Part shown: piece by piece, positions 26,814 through 40,760 of the stretch
How the letters are laid out: every line of letters begins with the position of its first letter
How positions within the stretch are numbered: position 1 is the stretch's first letter
Assembly: GCA_035041965.1 (NCBI GenBank)
Contig: JAPYMA010000325.1
Location: forward strand, 310,001-374,000
DNA length: 64,000 bases
Source of the DNA: Anisakis pegreffii
Lineage: Eukaryota > Nematoda > Chromadorea > Rhabditida > Anisakidae
Reading direction: 5' to 3'
The notes under the pieces: generated by a model
Database searches by the model: none
What the model was told of the DNA's origin: nothing
What the model saw: the letters and a program-made list of their open reading frames with translations, nothing else
Position numbers and translations under genes: made by a program

Positions 26814-27629
26814 ATGTACAGTGGACACATGCTTCTAATAGTCTCAATCAGTGTTATTTGCTTATCGTGTTTGAATTCATTTGTTAGTGCTGGTCACAAA
26901 TGTGTTTGGGTTCATGGTACTGTTGAATGCAAGAAGGATCCGTCAAGAAATCTGAATGTTGAAATTCGTGCTTATGACCGAGACGGCATTTCAATCGCGA
27001 AACTTTTCGATCCGGATGATTTGATGGGGTTAGTGGTGTTTAATTGGTGGTGTTATTGTATGTGGCAGGGGTTTATGTGATCGATTTTCGCATATTTTTG
27101 AATTCTATCCCATCTTTAACACTGAATTGTCTCGGATGAGGGTCGTGGTCGAAAAGGATTTTTCCAGCACTTTTAACGGGAATATTTATGGAGAAAATGT
27201 GGCCAGTAAATGGAACTTTGAAGAGAAAAGACAAAAGAATTGAGAACTATTCCTAAGAAATGAAATATCTGAGTTTCTTTCACTAATGATAATTAGTTTT
27301 GATTATTGTGACAGTGATAGTTTTAGTTTGAAAAAAAAAGTAATGACAATAATTTTAATCGTAAAAATTTCAGTGTGACATTCTCAAACGAAGATGGTAC
27401 ATTCCAATTGGACGGTTGCGGTGATGATTTTGATTGGTTGCCTGGAATAGCGAATGATCCTGAACCGTTCATTCAGATTTTGCATTACTGTAATAGAGAT
27501 GACGGTGACGTGATAACGCTGCCTCGATTCAAGGTGTTCGTACCGAAAACCTATGAATTAGGTACCATTGTACTGGATCAACCGTCTGTTTTTGTAAATG
27601 CTTCGAGAAATAACACTGAAAAATTCTGA
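26814..27629 (+). CDS. Transthyretin-like secreted protein (TTR-like copy 2)
   Basis: Second member of the nematode transthyretin-like family. Two exons: 26814-27028 and 27374-27629, 156 residues. A signal peptide (core LLIVSISVICLSCL) is followed by HKCVWVHGTVEC, VEIRAYDRDG, LFDPDDLMG, the turn GTFQLDGCGDDFDWLPG, and ILHYCNRDDGD, then RFKVFVPKTY near the end. The four family cysteines are present and a C-terminal tail of about 20 residues, VFVNASRNNTEKF at its end, carries a potential N-glycosylation site. Copy 1 (about 5 kb upstream, same strand) shares the DDFDWLPG block, so the two are paralogues; this one lacks copy 1's introns and has one in a different position (after the DPDDLMG glycine). 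Confidence 0.92.
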
Positions 27630-30600
27630 TTTATTGCTATCAATGAATTGTGTTCATCATTTCGACTGCGTTGTTTCCATTCGATTCCAACAATAACGAC
27701 TCATTAAGCTCATAAATTGATCAGTCGTTGATTAGCTCGCCTGAACGAGAAACCAGGAATCGTGGGTAATGAAATTATCAGTGAATGCTGTCGAGTTTGA
27801 GATGAAAAGAGCAAATTTGTCAAAGTCAAACGTTTTTTTGTTTGATTCAAGTTCGATTTGTAAAAAGGTTTGATTTTGTTGAGGATTTGTCACGAGTTGC
27901 CTTGCAGTTATGATGAATATTGCATGCTTATTAGAGCTGAAAATTCAGACTTTACAATCTCTATCATCACATTACTTTCCTAAAATAAGCTCATAGGTTT
28001 TCTTGTTACGTGTAGTGTTTTTCACACTGATCAATTGACTGTTTGTTCAATTCTCGAAGCATTATGCGATAGTGAAATTGTTTGGTATAGTCTTCGTTTT
28101 GTATTTGTTTTGTGAAGGTTTGTTGCATTCGTTGAAGCGTTTATCAATCAAGAAATAATAGATTAATCCGGTCATCTAAGCAGTTTTTCTCAAGGTGGAG
28201 TGAATAGTCGGAATCCGAACCGTTTTGTTGCTATGTTGTGATTCTAAGAACAAAGTAAATTTGAAGGATTTATTTCGTGTTGAAATGTCAGCATGATATT
28301 GTTAAGTAGTTATTGAAAGAATTCGATGAGAAATGAGAGTAATTTTATTCAATATTGGCATAGGCTTTCCTCAGAGCTGGGATTTCGTAATTGGCATTTT
28401 CACAGATATCACATCTTTGAGATATTGATGTTCATGAGATGGATGGATATCTATGCGCTGTTCTGGAATTATTCATCGCTTTCTTTCATTTGGTTTCTTT
28501 TTGCTTCCGCTGCTGTCATTCGTGCATATTTCATTAGAATTTCAAATGGTGCATTCTTTGCTCGTGTATACTGATGTTGTGCTATAATATCTCTGACATT
28601 CTTTTCGCATAATTTCACTTAATCTGTTGAATGCTCATTTCCAGCACTGAATTCGTGTAATTTATCATGAACGAATAATATTTCATTAATATTTTTGTGA
28701 GATTATTCATTTTTGTGTTTATATGTACGTACGTTTTGCTTAAGCTGTCAAGTGAACAAGACATTGCATTTTTTGTATTGGTATGATAATATTATTTGCG
28801 TATTGTTTGCCAAATTTTGTAAAGCATCATAATATTATTTGCATTTTATTGTCATTTTTATATTTTTTCATTTTTGATCTATTTTTTGGATTATTATTAT
28901 TATTACTATTATTATTATTATTATTATCATTATTGTGAATATACCTTATCATGTGTGTTACTGTATGGAGTTACTGTACTGTACAGTGAGATTATGGATG
29001 TCATCGAAGAGTTGTATAATGAATGAGTGAATAAAGTTTGATAATGATTTTCTCGAATCTCATATGCGCATTTGTTCAGATGTTGATAATCATGAATTCA
29101 CAGTATCGCTGAATACTTGTTGAATCCGAGAAGACTGGCAATATTCTGAGATTCAACGAACTATTGTTTCGTTTTCACTATGCGCAGGAGTTATTCCATA
29201 TGAATGCTTCATTGCAGAACTGGATTCGTTTGTAGGTTCTTATTCTTTTGGTTCGTTATATAAACAGAAGCGCATTTATTTTGCATTAACTTATCAGTTG
29301 ATTTCGTTTGGCGTTTAGCTTATGATGATAAAGCGACTAGATGATAACATATTTTAAGATGGTAGCATATTAGATGATAACAGTTGATTGTTATGTTCGA
29401 TTATAGTGACTGTTTCGTAGAGGTTGTTCACTGAGCGTTAGGAAACGGTTATTTTGAGGCGATCATCGCACTGATAAGCGATCTTGATGTGTTATGTGTC
29501 GAGTAGATGTTTTACATCAACTACAGCTGTGCTGCTTCTCACGACCTCACTCTCACACCTTTGGCCCTAAGAAAAACGCCATCATTTCATCTGTGTAGTA
29601 ATCAAGAGACCTTAGTGCCAGCATCCCCTTTGATACCGTTGATAATCTAGTGGATGTTAGCGCTGAATCAGAAGAAATTCTTGTGTTTCGAGTTATTCTT
29701 AACTATAGACATCTGCATTGTTTGCTCGTTAATTAATGGATTCATTGAAATATTCCAACAAATATAACGAATACAACAAAGAAAAACTTATTTTGTTGAA
29801 AATAACAGCAACAAGAACAGGCGATTTTCATTGTATTGATAAGTTGGATGGGGTAAAATCTACAGGTAATCTTGATAATACCGCTGATAATAAGTGGGAA
29901 TTTGACAAATTCGTAACACTGGTGATAATGCCATCGTTCATTTTAATCCGCATCTGAACGCAACGACACCAGCATGCTCTATCGTGAATTTTTGTATTGC
30001 GCGATAGATTTTCAACGAATACAACAGGAAAAAGAAGTTGTTTTTGCTGACAAACAAACCAACGAAACAGAAACGATTAGAAATCGCTATTCAGCAGATG
30101 ATGCAGATGTCTCATAAACAATTTCACTCATAAGACGTGTTGTTTTCCAATTCATTCAGAACGTTGTGTGTTTTTTGTTCCCGGTTGCCATTTTGTGTAC
30201 TATTGTGATATGAAACAGCTAACAAGATGGTTTCACTCTAGATCTTCACTTCACTACACATCTTGATAATTTGTTCGTATTTTAATCGATGAAGTGTAAA
30301 AAATCTGTTGGCTGATTGAAAACGCAAGGAACTGTTTTATACGACGTTTTATAATGGTATTTTGTTGATGCTCCTTGTTGGCTGAATTCGTTACGTTACT
30401 TTATTACAACGCTGACAATCGTGAGTGAGTTGTGAGTGCAAACAAACCAAACAACACTCATTCACACTACCTATTAACATCGTATCGCTTCAAAATTGAA
30501 TTGAACTTATCATCGTTCTGATTACTGACGTTGTTGTTATTAGGTAAGTGCATTATTTAGTTGATTTTGTTTGTTTTGTTCAGTTGATTTATTTGTTTAG

Positions 30601-31204
30601 TTATCAGATTTTAAATTTATTTCCGCATTCATTCATTCATTCTCATACGTGTTCATGATTAAATGGCAACAAGTTATTTGAGATGATTCATTGCACTCAC
30701 GATAATTAAGTTTGAAATGAGCGATTGATCGTCAGTAAACGAGATTTACAGTGAGCATGTCCAAATGAAATTCAAATTCACATGGAAACATTTTCGTTTC
30801 CATCGTTATTCTCATGGGATTTTATTTTGGCCTCTCGTTTGTTTTGGTCACGCTTGATACAACTGTTCGCTGAATTTGGCCGAAACATTAATCAATCCCT
30901 TTAACATTTTTAAATTCATCTTGTGCTCTAAGCATTCCTCGCGATTTTTGGCCATTCATTGTCTTGTTTTGAATCCAAAAAAGAATTTCGGTTATAAATA
31001 ATATCGTTCATCGATTGAGTCTTCTGCTTATTAAAGTTCCAATTCAAACATTGCAATATTACACATGTAATAATGAATTTTGAAAAATATTCGATATCAT
31101 CGTCAAGCATTCATGATTACCATATTATAGATTTAACAGAGCAAACCGTTCTGAAGTGAAAAACCTAAGGAGGCAACCAAAAAAGAAAGATTCTAATCGT
31201 GAAA
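27630..31204. other. 3.6 kb between TTR-like copy 2 and pps-1
   Basis: No supported gene. An ATT/TTA-rich microsatellite lies at 28890-28927 and AATAAA at about 29029. A 73-codon frame at 29736-29957 has no family resemblance. Confidence 0.5.
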
Positions 31205-34200
31205 ATGTCTGGAGATAGGGATATGAGCACTACTATATCGCCGTTTGAGGAAACTGAAAACTTGCTCGAGAATGGTCCGGCTAAGAAACGTGCTAAACAA
31301 CAGGTTGGCAATCGCTTTTTCATTGATGAATTATTGATAAAGTGTTGCTAAGCTTTGAGTCTATTTAATTAGAGTTGAACTGTAGTGAGCCTCTGAAGCA
31401 GGCACGTGAGTGGTGTAGTACTAGACGAGCTGGTGCGCTGAATTGGTTCGTTTGTATTGTTGTTTATTGATGATGAAGTTCTTTTTTTTAAAGTTGCTAA
31501 ATATCGTGAAGATGATGTGAAGTTGAGATATTTTTAATTTCATTTTGAGGTACCATCACTTTCATGATGCCTAGTGTTGTCTTGTTGATTTGTGTTACTG
31601 AAGTTGTGTTCGATTGAAGCATAGCAGAGCGATAACAAAAAGCATTAACACCCTCATGATCAACATCATCATCATCGCTTTCAATGGTCCTCTCGCTCCA
31701 TACGCACTAATCTTTTTTTGCTATACGATTGCGAAATCGTTTCTGATGCCTTAAGTTCATGTCGAATTGTCAAAAAACTTTGAAGTAATGATCGACCAGT
31801 TCTTTGAAAGTACTTTTTTCATTAGTTCAAATGCGTTTTCATGTCGCTTTCATGAACGGTTCTTTGACTTCAATCTGTTTGTGGAGTTGATGCATTTGGT
31901 CTTTGTTTCTTGAAACGTCATCATTGTTGCTATTTTAATGATTATTTTCCTTAATTTCTCAACGAAGTGAATGCTTCATTCTTAAACACATTGCGACATG
32001 TATAAATACGCGATGAAAGGTAACATTTGTTCATTTCACTGAAAATCTATTAATGAAATGCTGTTAGTATAGAACAGATCTACTACTTCAGTGATCATCT
32101 CTCATTCTTTTGCTCGGTTCGATCTTTGAATCGTTCTGCTGTTAACTGAAGTTTGTTGGTGTACTGATGACATCATCTCACCTCGTGATATATCATATCA
32201 TTACTATTGTTACCGCAGATTGGTTATTTGCATGATTGATGCGATAGGTTAGAGACCACCTGATTTATGATCTCTTAATTATTCATTAGTCTGCGTTCTT
32301 AAAGCGATTCTTCTCATAGTATAGGTGGTAATAATGATTATTATATTAATGCTAGTGATAATAATAAGAATGTTAGAAATAATAATGGCCATATTAATAA
32401 TAGAGGTGATGATAACAACTGTTATTGTAATTGTAATAGTATTAGTTATAAAATGATAAGTTTAATAACAGTAATGATTAGTAGTAGAGGTAGTAATAGT
32501 AATAATATTGATAAGAGTAATAAAGTTAAGGATACTGCTAAGGAAATGTGAAAATATTAGTAATGTTATGCATAGAAATGATGATAATATGCAGTATTGG
32601 ATCGAACTAATATTGAGGCGAGGTAAGGTAATATGATTTGAACAAATGCAGCTAACAGTGCGCAAATATGATGAGATGACAGGCGAACATAAAGAAGGCA
32701 TTTAGCTCCACCTTATTTGTGCTATATGAATAAACGATTGGTGTTGAATATGATTCCCATAAAAGGGAATCGAAACTCGGTCCTATTCAAATTTATCATA
32801 ATCACTTATTTGTTTCGTTAGGTGAAGCGAGAAATAGGATTTATTCGCGAGAGTTGAGTTGTTGTTATTGTCATGTGCTATTGTGGTGTTGGTGGTGGTA
32901 TTATGGTGATGACGATGAGCGATGTTACTTTAATTTATTCATTCTTTAACGCTGATTCATATTCGTTTAGAGCAATCGTTGCTATTCATCATAACTGTTT
33001 GATTTTGGTTCACCTGAAAAAGTTTGATTCGGTTGTAAGAATTGAAGTGCACTTTACTTGTGGATTTGTAAGTTGTTGGATTCGTGTCAGATTGATATTG
33101 GGTTGGTTTTGTGCATTGATTCGATTGGTGTTTTTGGGCGGCGGAAAATTTTTGCGGTATTCAGGAGTATATCGAATCGCCTGAACGACAGACAAATGCA
33201 CCTCGAAAATTTTTTCTCTAATCAGGTTATATTTTGAATAAGTAATGTACTTTTCGTCTGTCTTATATTATGACACATTGTGTCACAATATTATCGGTTC
33301 CTTGTTTGGTGCTGCAATTGACGTGAAAGAGTTGGATATGCGTGTGGAATGTATGATGTGTTTTCAGTTCGAAAGTTGTTGCGATTGGGGGCTTGCTTCA
33401 TTTTTAGATTGCTATCCGATTAAAACAACAGTGTGATATAAGCTGAATAATGATCCAAATAAATGATCCTGATATGAGTAATATTCTAATAGTTATGATA
33501 ATATTAAATGTAATTTTTGTTGAATTTGCTTTATGATTTCATCCAGCAATAAGTTACGCATCCGTCGTAAACAAAGTCTTCACAGTGCACCACGTGTTTG
33601 GTTGAGTTGTTCTGCGTTCTGTCAATATCAACGTCATGTAATTGACCTTCAAATTCCTATCACTCTCTTGATTGTCTTCTCAATCTTCTTCATTTTGTTA
33701 TCGTTGGTATTGCCTTTGTTAGAAGACATATTTTATTTTGTATTGCGTAGAAGTGCACAGAATTTGGACCAATCCTTTCGCAGTTTTAAAACCCCTCATT
33801 GGGTGACAGTGGTGGGGAAATACATCCTGTCAGGAAACGTTCAAATGATTTATAGGCAAATTGAGCAGCTGAATTAAGAGATGAACGCAAACATATCACA
33901 AATAACAAAGCGATTATCTCGTTGTACCCAGCAAATTGTGCATAGCTCTAACTAAATATATAAATGAATGATAGTCCGAAGTGAACTGTGGTAATCAGCA
34001 ACAGCTGGAAATACACAAAATTTTATAAAGCGATTGAATGGATTGGTTGATCTTTGGATTCTTGATGAGTTTTGGGAAATATGATTTGAGTGTTGTTTGA
34101 ACGATGAAGCAGTAGAAGAGTTGATCATGGATTGTGATCATGGTCGAAGGTCGTGTTTGCATTAGGAGCCAATTAAATAGATTGCTAGTATTGTCTTGCT

Positions 34201-35175
34201 GGCTAGTATTGTCTTTATTGTTACAGACATTAATTTTAGTTGATCACAAGTGAGTCGTCTTAATTAAATGGAATCATCATTTGCGGGCAGACGGTGCGTC
34301 AACCTTGATTAGTTTTTTTGAAACATCGTTCATATTACTTCCTGATTGCTAGGTTTATTTCCAGTTTCTAGTCTGGGTTTCGATTCTTTTCCTGTGTTAA
34401 TCCAATTTTTTCTTTGCATTCCTGTTGCTTTCATCATTAGTATGTAGTTGAGTGAATTCATCAATATAATTATTTATTTCATTGCTTGGTTTTGTTTTGA
34501 TAGGGAATGAAACTCCTTCAATAACATCACTTTGTTTCAAAAAATAATATTTGTGATAGAAAATGAAACGAATTGTGGATGAGACAATATAAAGCAATAT
34601 AAGTTGTCTTTAGTGCACATTTTCGAGTTGATATCTGGTTGATTTCATTCTTTTCGTAAAGTATGGAGAGTGGTATGAGATTTTGAGTGTTTTGCGCATT
34701 GATTCATCGATATTCTGTTCATGTTTTTTGCTCCATTCCTATGAAAGATATTCATAATATTTCGGTAGCGAATTAATCAGTTTTTGATTTCATCATTAAA
34801 AATCAGACGATACTTTGAATGTTGCCGCATTTCAAATATCGTTTGGTTTTGACTGTTCGTTCGGTTGATTCAAATGCGAACATATGAATGAAAGTAATGC
34901 ATTCAATTTATTCATGACAAATAGAAAAATCGCATTAGAGCGATTTTAAATTTCACTTACAATTAGAAATATTTACGAGTAGCTGATTTCGAATTCAAAT
35001 AATTTATTATACTGAATACAAATCATCGTGATTGATGAGGATGACGTTGTAGTAATGGAGAATATGTAATGTGAACAATAATTTCAATAATATTTGTAAT
35101 TAATAGCACCAGTATATCAGTAACAACAGTGATAGTAATTACATTAGCGGAAGTAATAATGAATAATAATAAATG

Positions 35176-35216
<41 letters not shown>

Positions 35217-38200
35217 TGTAATGATTAAGAATATACAAAGTCGTTCGTTGAAAGAAATTTTTAAATCGCAAAAGACAGCAAGCGATTTCCGGTTGTGGGT
35301 ATGAAAGTGATGGTTAATAATGATGGTGCTATTCAAAGAAATAACATAATGATAAGATTTACGATTGGTAATTAGTAAAACAGAAGTAATGATTGATAAT
35401 AAGGACTGAGTGCAAATGATTGATTAGTGATCATAAAAGTGAACTCAAAAACTGATTTGGTGAAGAGATGAATGAAGAATGGAACTTGCAGGTGTATGGG
35501 AGTACGAGTGGTGCGACGAACGTGACGTATCAACCGCATAAAGTGAATCGTGATGAGCGATCGGTTATTCTGGGTCAGTATCGTGGTTTCAGAGGGTGCA
35601 CCATTTGGTTGACTGGGCTGTCGGGGGCTGGCAAGACTACGATTGCATTCGGAGTGGAACAGGCATTGACGCGGGTCAGGTTTTGGCTTTTGTTATGATC
35701 TTCCTTGATCTTATCGTGTTTAATGAGCGATTTATATTATTGATTAATATCAGTATTATCGTTCTTATCATTCCTGCCAATTGTGATAAGTAAATGTATT
35801 TCAAGTATATACACTTACACTGCAACTGAAGAAACCTACAACAGCAAAAAAATGCAAAATTGAAAATGAAAAGGAGATAAGAATACAAAATGTACGGTGA
35901 GATATGAAGTGATGAGCCCAACGATTGATGACAGTTTATATTTATATTCGTTGGTTGGAGATGACTGTATGAGAATATTTAGATTGGTATACCAGCGTAT
36001 GCGTTGGACGGAGATAACGTCCGTCATGGCTTGTGTAAGAATTTGGGATTCACGAAGGAGGAACGAACCGAGAACATTCGACGAGTTGGTGAAGTGGCGA
36101 AGTTATTCGCTGATATGGGAGTGGTGGCGTTGGCATCGTTCATTAGTCCGTTTAAGTGTGATCGAGATAACGTGAGAGTGATTCATACGGAGGTGGATGG
36201 TGGTTTTTCATTCATTCACTCGTTATTGTTGTCATTATTTTGTTATTGTCATTATCATTGTTATTATTGTGAGTATTTTAAAAAAATAAGATTTTTGGAG
36301 AACTTATAGGATGAATTACCATTCTTTGAAGTATTCGTCAACGCATCTCTAGAATGTTGCGAATCTCGTGATCCAAAAAGTGAGTTTGATCATTTCGGAA
36401 TTATTTTACAATTAAACAGCTTTGTTTCATTGTTTCATTTTTTATTTCGCATGAACGCTATTTTGTTAAAGTGGTGGAAGTAAGTGTATTTTCGGTCAGC
36501 TTCGTCGATCAGCATTGATTGAATATTTTAGAATTGTACAAACGAGCAAGAGCTGGTGAATTGACCGGTTTTACCGGCATTGACAGTGCTTATGAGGCAC
36601 CTGAAGATCCGGACCTGATATTGGACGCTGAAACTCTGACTGAAGGGCAGTGTGTTCGTAAATTAATCGAATTCCTCTATGAAAAGGTTGGTGCTAACAA
36701 GTCATTCAACAGAATTATCGTTGTTTTTGCACCATCTCAAGTGTATGGCATTCGTCGAAATCGCATCGTTGCCTGTATGCATGCTTGAATTCATAGATTA
36801 TTATGGCTATGAGTGACCGACTACTTTACAAATGATTCAATTTTAAGTAATATATAGTACATATTTATTTATCCTGATCGTATTGAATCTGTGTTCATAA
36901 AGGGCATAATACCTGAGCGAGCAATGCAACAGCTTTGTGGAAATTGCGTTCGAGAGTTGTTTGTTGATGACACCGCGAAAATGGAACTCAAGAAACGAAT
37001 ACCGCAAATGCCTAGAATTGACCTAACACGTATTGATTTGCAATGGCTTCAGGTAATTTGTTGTTTCATTATTTCTTATCTTTATGCTTTCATTTGTTCA
37101 TTTTTATGCTTTCACTTTCATCCTCTGCTTGAAATATCATTGCGTAGTTGTAATTATCAGTAATTTCATGGCTGAATTTATATTGCACAAAAATGTGTTC
37201 CGCAATAAACAGTGAGAATGTTTTCGGTCTATTTTAGGTTTTAGTCGAAGGTTGGGCCACTCCTTTGTCAGGATTCATGCGTGAACGACAGTATCTGCAA
37301 TGTTTACATCATGGCCAGATATTTGACTTGGAACGTAATTGTACCGTGCCGGGATCGTCTCAGTCTAGCGACGCGAGTGACGATAAATATCGATTGATCG
37401 AACCTCTGAATCAATCAATACCAATCGTTTTAGCTATCAGTGATCAGCAGAAAAGTTCCATTACAAAAGGTCGTTCGATTGTTTATCTTCTCGAATTGTA
37501 TTGGGGTTATTTTTATGGAAACAAATGAAGCGCAGATAACATATATGCTGATAACAGTGTTATAAATTCACAGATGCCAAACTAATTATAGCAGTTATGA
37601 TAATAAGTAAATGATTCAGACGGAACGGTGGTAGGGGAGATAGCGCTGTGGTACGAAGGTAAAGTGATGGCAGTGTTGAAAGACGGTGAAGTATATGAGC
37701 ACCGGAAAGAAGAACGCATCTCGAGACAGTTTGGTATCTGTGATGCAAGACACCCCACGATTAGTATGATTCTGAATAGTGGTAATTGGTTACTGGGTGG
37801 TGATATTCTGGTTGGTATTGTATTGTTTGTTAATGTATTCAGTATTTTTATTGTTGTTTCGATTATATTATGTCAATGGTTATTTTTATTGTTAGCGATG
37901 TTATTTATTGTATTGATGTTTATCGTTAACAGTTTGTTTTTCTGTTGTTTTGTCATTATTATTTTCATCGCATTTGTTGTCATTATTTTTATGGTTAAGA
38001 CAATTTTGAGAGCATTTTTCGATTAGATGTTTTATCTTAGAGTTAGTGATAAGTGAAACTGAATCAGTATTATTTTTTGTTGTTTCAGGCGTTGGAACGA
38101 ATTCGTTTCGAGGATGGTTTAGACAAATATCGACTGACACCACTCGAACTGAGGAGTGCGTTTGCGGAGGCGAAGTGCGATGCAGTATTCGCGTTTCAAT

Positions 38201-39823
38201 TACGAAACCCAGTGCATAACGGACATGCGTTGTTGATGAGAGACACGAGAAAAATGCTGCTGAAGAAGTACAAAAATCCAATGTTATTGCTACATCCGCT
38301 GGGTGGTTGGGTTAAAGTCAGTTTCTTTTCATATCGTTTCATTTACTCGTGTTTCATTTGTTTGGTTGTGAAGGAAATTTAATGTTATGTTCACAGAGAA
38401 TACGATTGTTCTTGTTCTTGTAATAATGTAGTTGGTAGATTGGATGAATGAATGCTGACGAATTTAATTGCACCTTTCGAATATCTTTCAACGTTTGTTA
38501 CTAAACAGCTTTTTTAGGATGATGATGTTCCATTGGATGTTCGTATTGAGCAGCATAAAGCAATTTTGGAAGAGGGTGTGCTCGATCCAAAATGGACCAT
38601 TTTAGCGATATTCCCATCCCCGATGCTCTATGCTGGACCAACTGAGGTGATTAGGACTTTGTCGGTCTATTTGTTAGATATTTTAACTGACAAGAAGCTG
38701 TTTTCGTTTTCCGATTTTCATGTTCATGTCTTTGCATTGTGTTGTTTCATCGCCAAATTTGTGAACGTATTAATTCGTGCTGAATGTATCTCATCATAAG
38801 GCGAGGAACTGGTTGAGATTAAGTGCAAAATTTGTAGGTTCAATGGCATGCACGTGCACGATTAGCGTGTGGAGTAACGACATATATCGTGGGACGTGAT
38901 CCGGCCGGAATACAGCACCCTGACACTGGTGATTACCTCTACGATCCCACTCATGGATCAAAGGTTTGCGGCCTGTGCTATTCAAACCCAACAACATTTT
39001 ACAATTTCTTAATCTGGAAATGGAATCCATCTTGGTGAAACTTAAGGCATAGTGAAATATTTGTCTAGTCGTTTCAATGAATGGTGTGAATTGCGTTAGT
39101 AAATAATCTTATCAGTGTATGGCAGCACTGAAATTTAATTGTTTTTTTTTTGTCATAAAGCAGCGATCAAGTCCCACTGTTCAAAAATCGCCTGTGAAAA
39201 GAATCAACTCCTCTTTGGAAATATTTCGTTGAAAATCAATTGTGCAAAAGTGTAGAGTGCAGTGTGATTTTTCGAATGTTTCCTTGTAGTTCCAAATCAT
39301 GTAATAAAACTAGAATTTAAAAAATGGAATCAACCGTCTCATTGCAGGTGCTGACAATGGCTCCGGGTCTGTCGAAGTTGAATATTGTGCCGTTCCGAGT
39401 GGCTGCCTACGATAAGAAAAAGCAACAAATGGCGTATTTCGATGAGACGCGTAAAGATGATTTCTTGTTTATCAGTGGTACGAAGATGCGTGCGTTTGCT
39501 CGTGAGGGCGTTAAGCCTCCAGATGGCTTTATGGCACCGAAAGCGTGGAAGGTTTGTTGAGCAAATTTTAGACTTTTAAGTAGCGGATCTTAACTGACAT
39601 CTCTATTTATGCGTTTAGAGATGGTCTTTATTGATAGGAAAAAATTTTGTTTGGCGAATAATTCGGATAATTATAATTTTTTGAAACTTTTCATTGTGAA
39701 TTGTCTACTGGATTTGTTGGTTTCTGTTGCAATAATTTGTTCAATTTTTGAGTGATAATTCCACTTTGATTGCAGGTTTTGTCGACATATTTTGAGAAAT
39801 TGGCGGTTACGAATAAAAACTGA
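31205..39823 (+). CDS. pps-1: Bifunctional PAPS synthase (APS kinase + ATP sulfurylase)
   Basis: Makes the universal sulfate donor PAPS from ATP and sulfate in two steps. Thirteen phase-consistent exons: 31205-31303, 35492-35674, 35983-36192, 36310-36379, 36532-36686, 36903-37052, 37238-37469, 37620-37810, 38089-38316, 38518-38646, 38838-38963, 39348-39551, 39776-39823; 674 residues (human PAPSS1 is 624). Order: N-terminal APS kinase with P-loop [25 protein letters not shown] and [10 protein letters not shown]; then ATP sulfurylase with [16 protein letters not shown], the nucleotide-binding [34 protein letters not shown] and ISGTKMR. All expected motifs are intact. Exon 7 encodes a Ser/Asp-rich insert absent from vertebrates. 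The first exon (33 residues, basic AKKRAKQQ end) is placed by its phase-0 join and resemblance to the basic N-termini of this family; an internal ATG at 35468 would be the alternative start. The 4.2 kb first intron is much the longest here. Confidence 0.95.
31304..35491 (+). other. 4.2 kb first intron of pps-1
   Basis: Assigned as intron because exon 1 joins exon 2 in phase. It contains low-complexity ATA/TAA-rich stretches (about 32325-32540 and 35040-35220) and a 114-codon + strand open frame at 33533-33877 whose middle would form one membrane segment. I see no splice-linked exon set and do not call a nested gene. Confidence 0.6.
35176..35216 (+). repeat. (AAT)n microsatellite
   Basis: About thirteen tandem AAT units in pps-1 intron 1. 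The apparent Tyr- or Ile-run open frames on the opposite strand are products of this repeat, not genes. Confidence 0.95.
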
Positions 39824-39846
39824 ACGGAATGAATATCTTAGTGAAC

Positions 39847-39852
39847 AATAAA
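39847..39852 (+). terminator. Poly(A) signal of pps-1
   Basis: AATAAA lies 23 bases after the pps-1 stop codon, which implies a very short 3' UTR. Confidence 0.6.
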
Positions 39853-40431
39853 TGCATTGAAATTGATTCCATTCATGATAATCTTTCTTGATTCATCATT
39901 TATTTATTTATATTCCTTGCCATTGTTGATAATATATTGTTATTGCTTTTTCGAAAAACTTTATCATTTGATAGTCATATCTCGTCTTTATTGTGCATTA
40001 CGTTATCTGTTATTGGTTTGTTAGTATTTCGGTTCATTTTTAATTTATTTTATGTTCTTTCCAGTTCTATGATTTTTAATCGGACTCGATCGAAGATCAT
40101 AGAACTCCTATTTCTGCTCTTTACATGTCGTCGTACCTAACTTAGAGTGAGTTTGTAATGAGAAAGTACGCCTCCACTTTTATGGGGGAGGGTAGGTCCT
40201 TAGAAGTCATCATTAGAAAAATATTTTTAAGGTCTGTTACGCAGTCTCCACTCTAGTTAAGTCCGAATGAGTATAAGCATCAATTGATTATGATAGTTTT
40301 CATTATGTAACTCCATTTGCACTGTATCGTTAAAGTACAAAAATAGGCTCTCATCTATGTCGTGATTGGTCAGTATTATTATTGTTGTTATTATTTGTTA
40401 CCTTCTAGGAATGCCATTTTAATTATTCGTT

Positions 40432-40451
40432 TATTCATTCATTCATTCATT
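40432..40451 (+). repeat. (ATTC)n microsatellite
   Basis: Five tandem ATTC units in the pps-1 to GRHPR spacer. Confidence 0.85.
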
Positions 40452-40737
40452 AGGGCACTGATTCATTTGTTTATGTTGATCTTGAATTCCAGTTGTCTTG
40501 GATTTATGGAGAGGCAATTCTCGATTCCTTGCGCCGTTGGCGTTCCTTTGGCCATATAGTGGACCAGCACTCAATCCTCCCCTCTAATGATCTATTGTAC
40601 GGTTGTGATGTCTCAAAAGTTCACTTTCGGGTGAAGTTCCCTCCACTCCGATGGCGCAGACCCCCATAGGGCCTGCAGATCCCGTCTTGTTAGCTAAGTT
40701 TTACAAATCGAAACGAGATTTTTGGGCACAAAATAAT

Positions 40738-40760
40738 GAAAGTCTTGCGACAAGACTTTC
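40738..40760. repeat. Perfect hairpin, 10-bp stem and 3-nt loop
   Basis: GAAAGTCTTG, loop CGA, CAAGACTTTC. Tight stem-loop inside the GC-richer patch at 40550-40900; no T-run follows and no gene is attached to it. Confidence 0.7.

Noticed and set aside
35023..35336. Two minus frames with Tyr and Ile runs
   Set aside because: Translation of the AAT microsatellite.
37628..38026. 132-codon open frame overlapping pps-1
   Set aside because: Its first half is the real exon 8 of pps-1; after the donor at 37811 it only reads T-rich intron.
37901..38281. 126-codon minus frame
   Set aside because: Antisense shadow of pps-1 exon 9 and intron 8.
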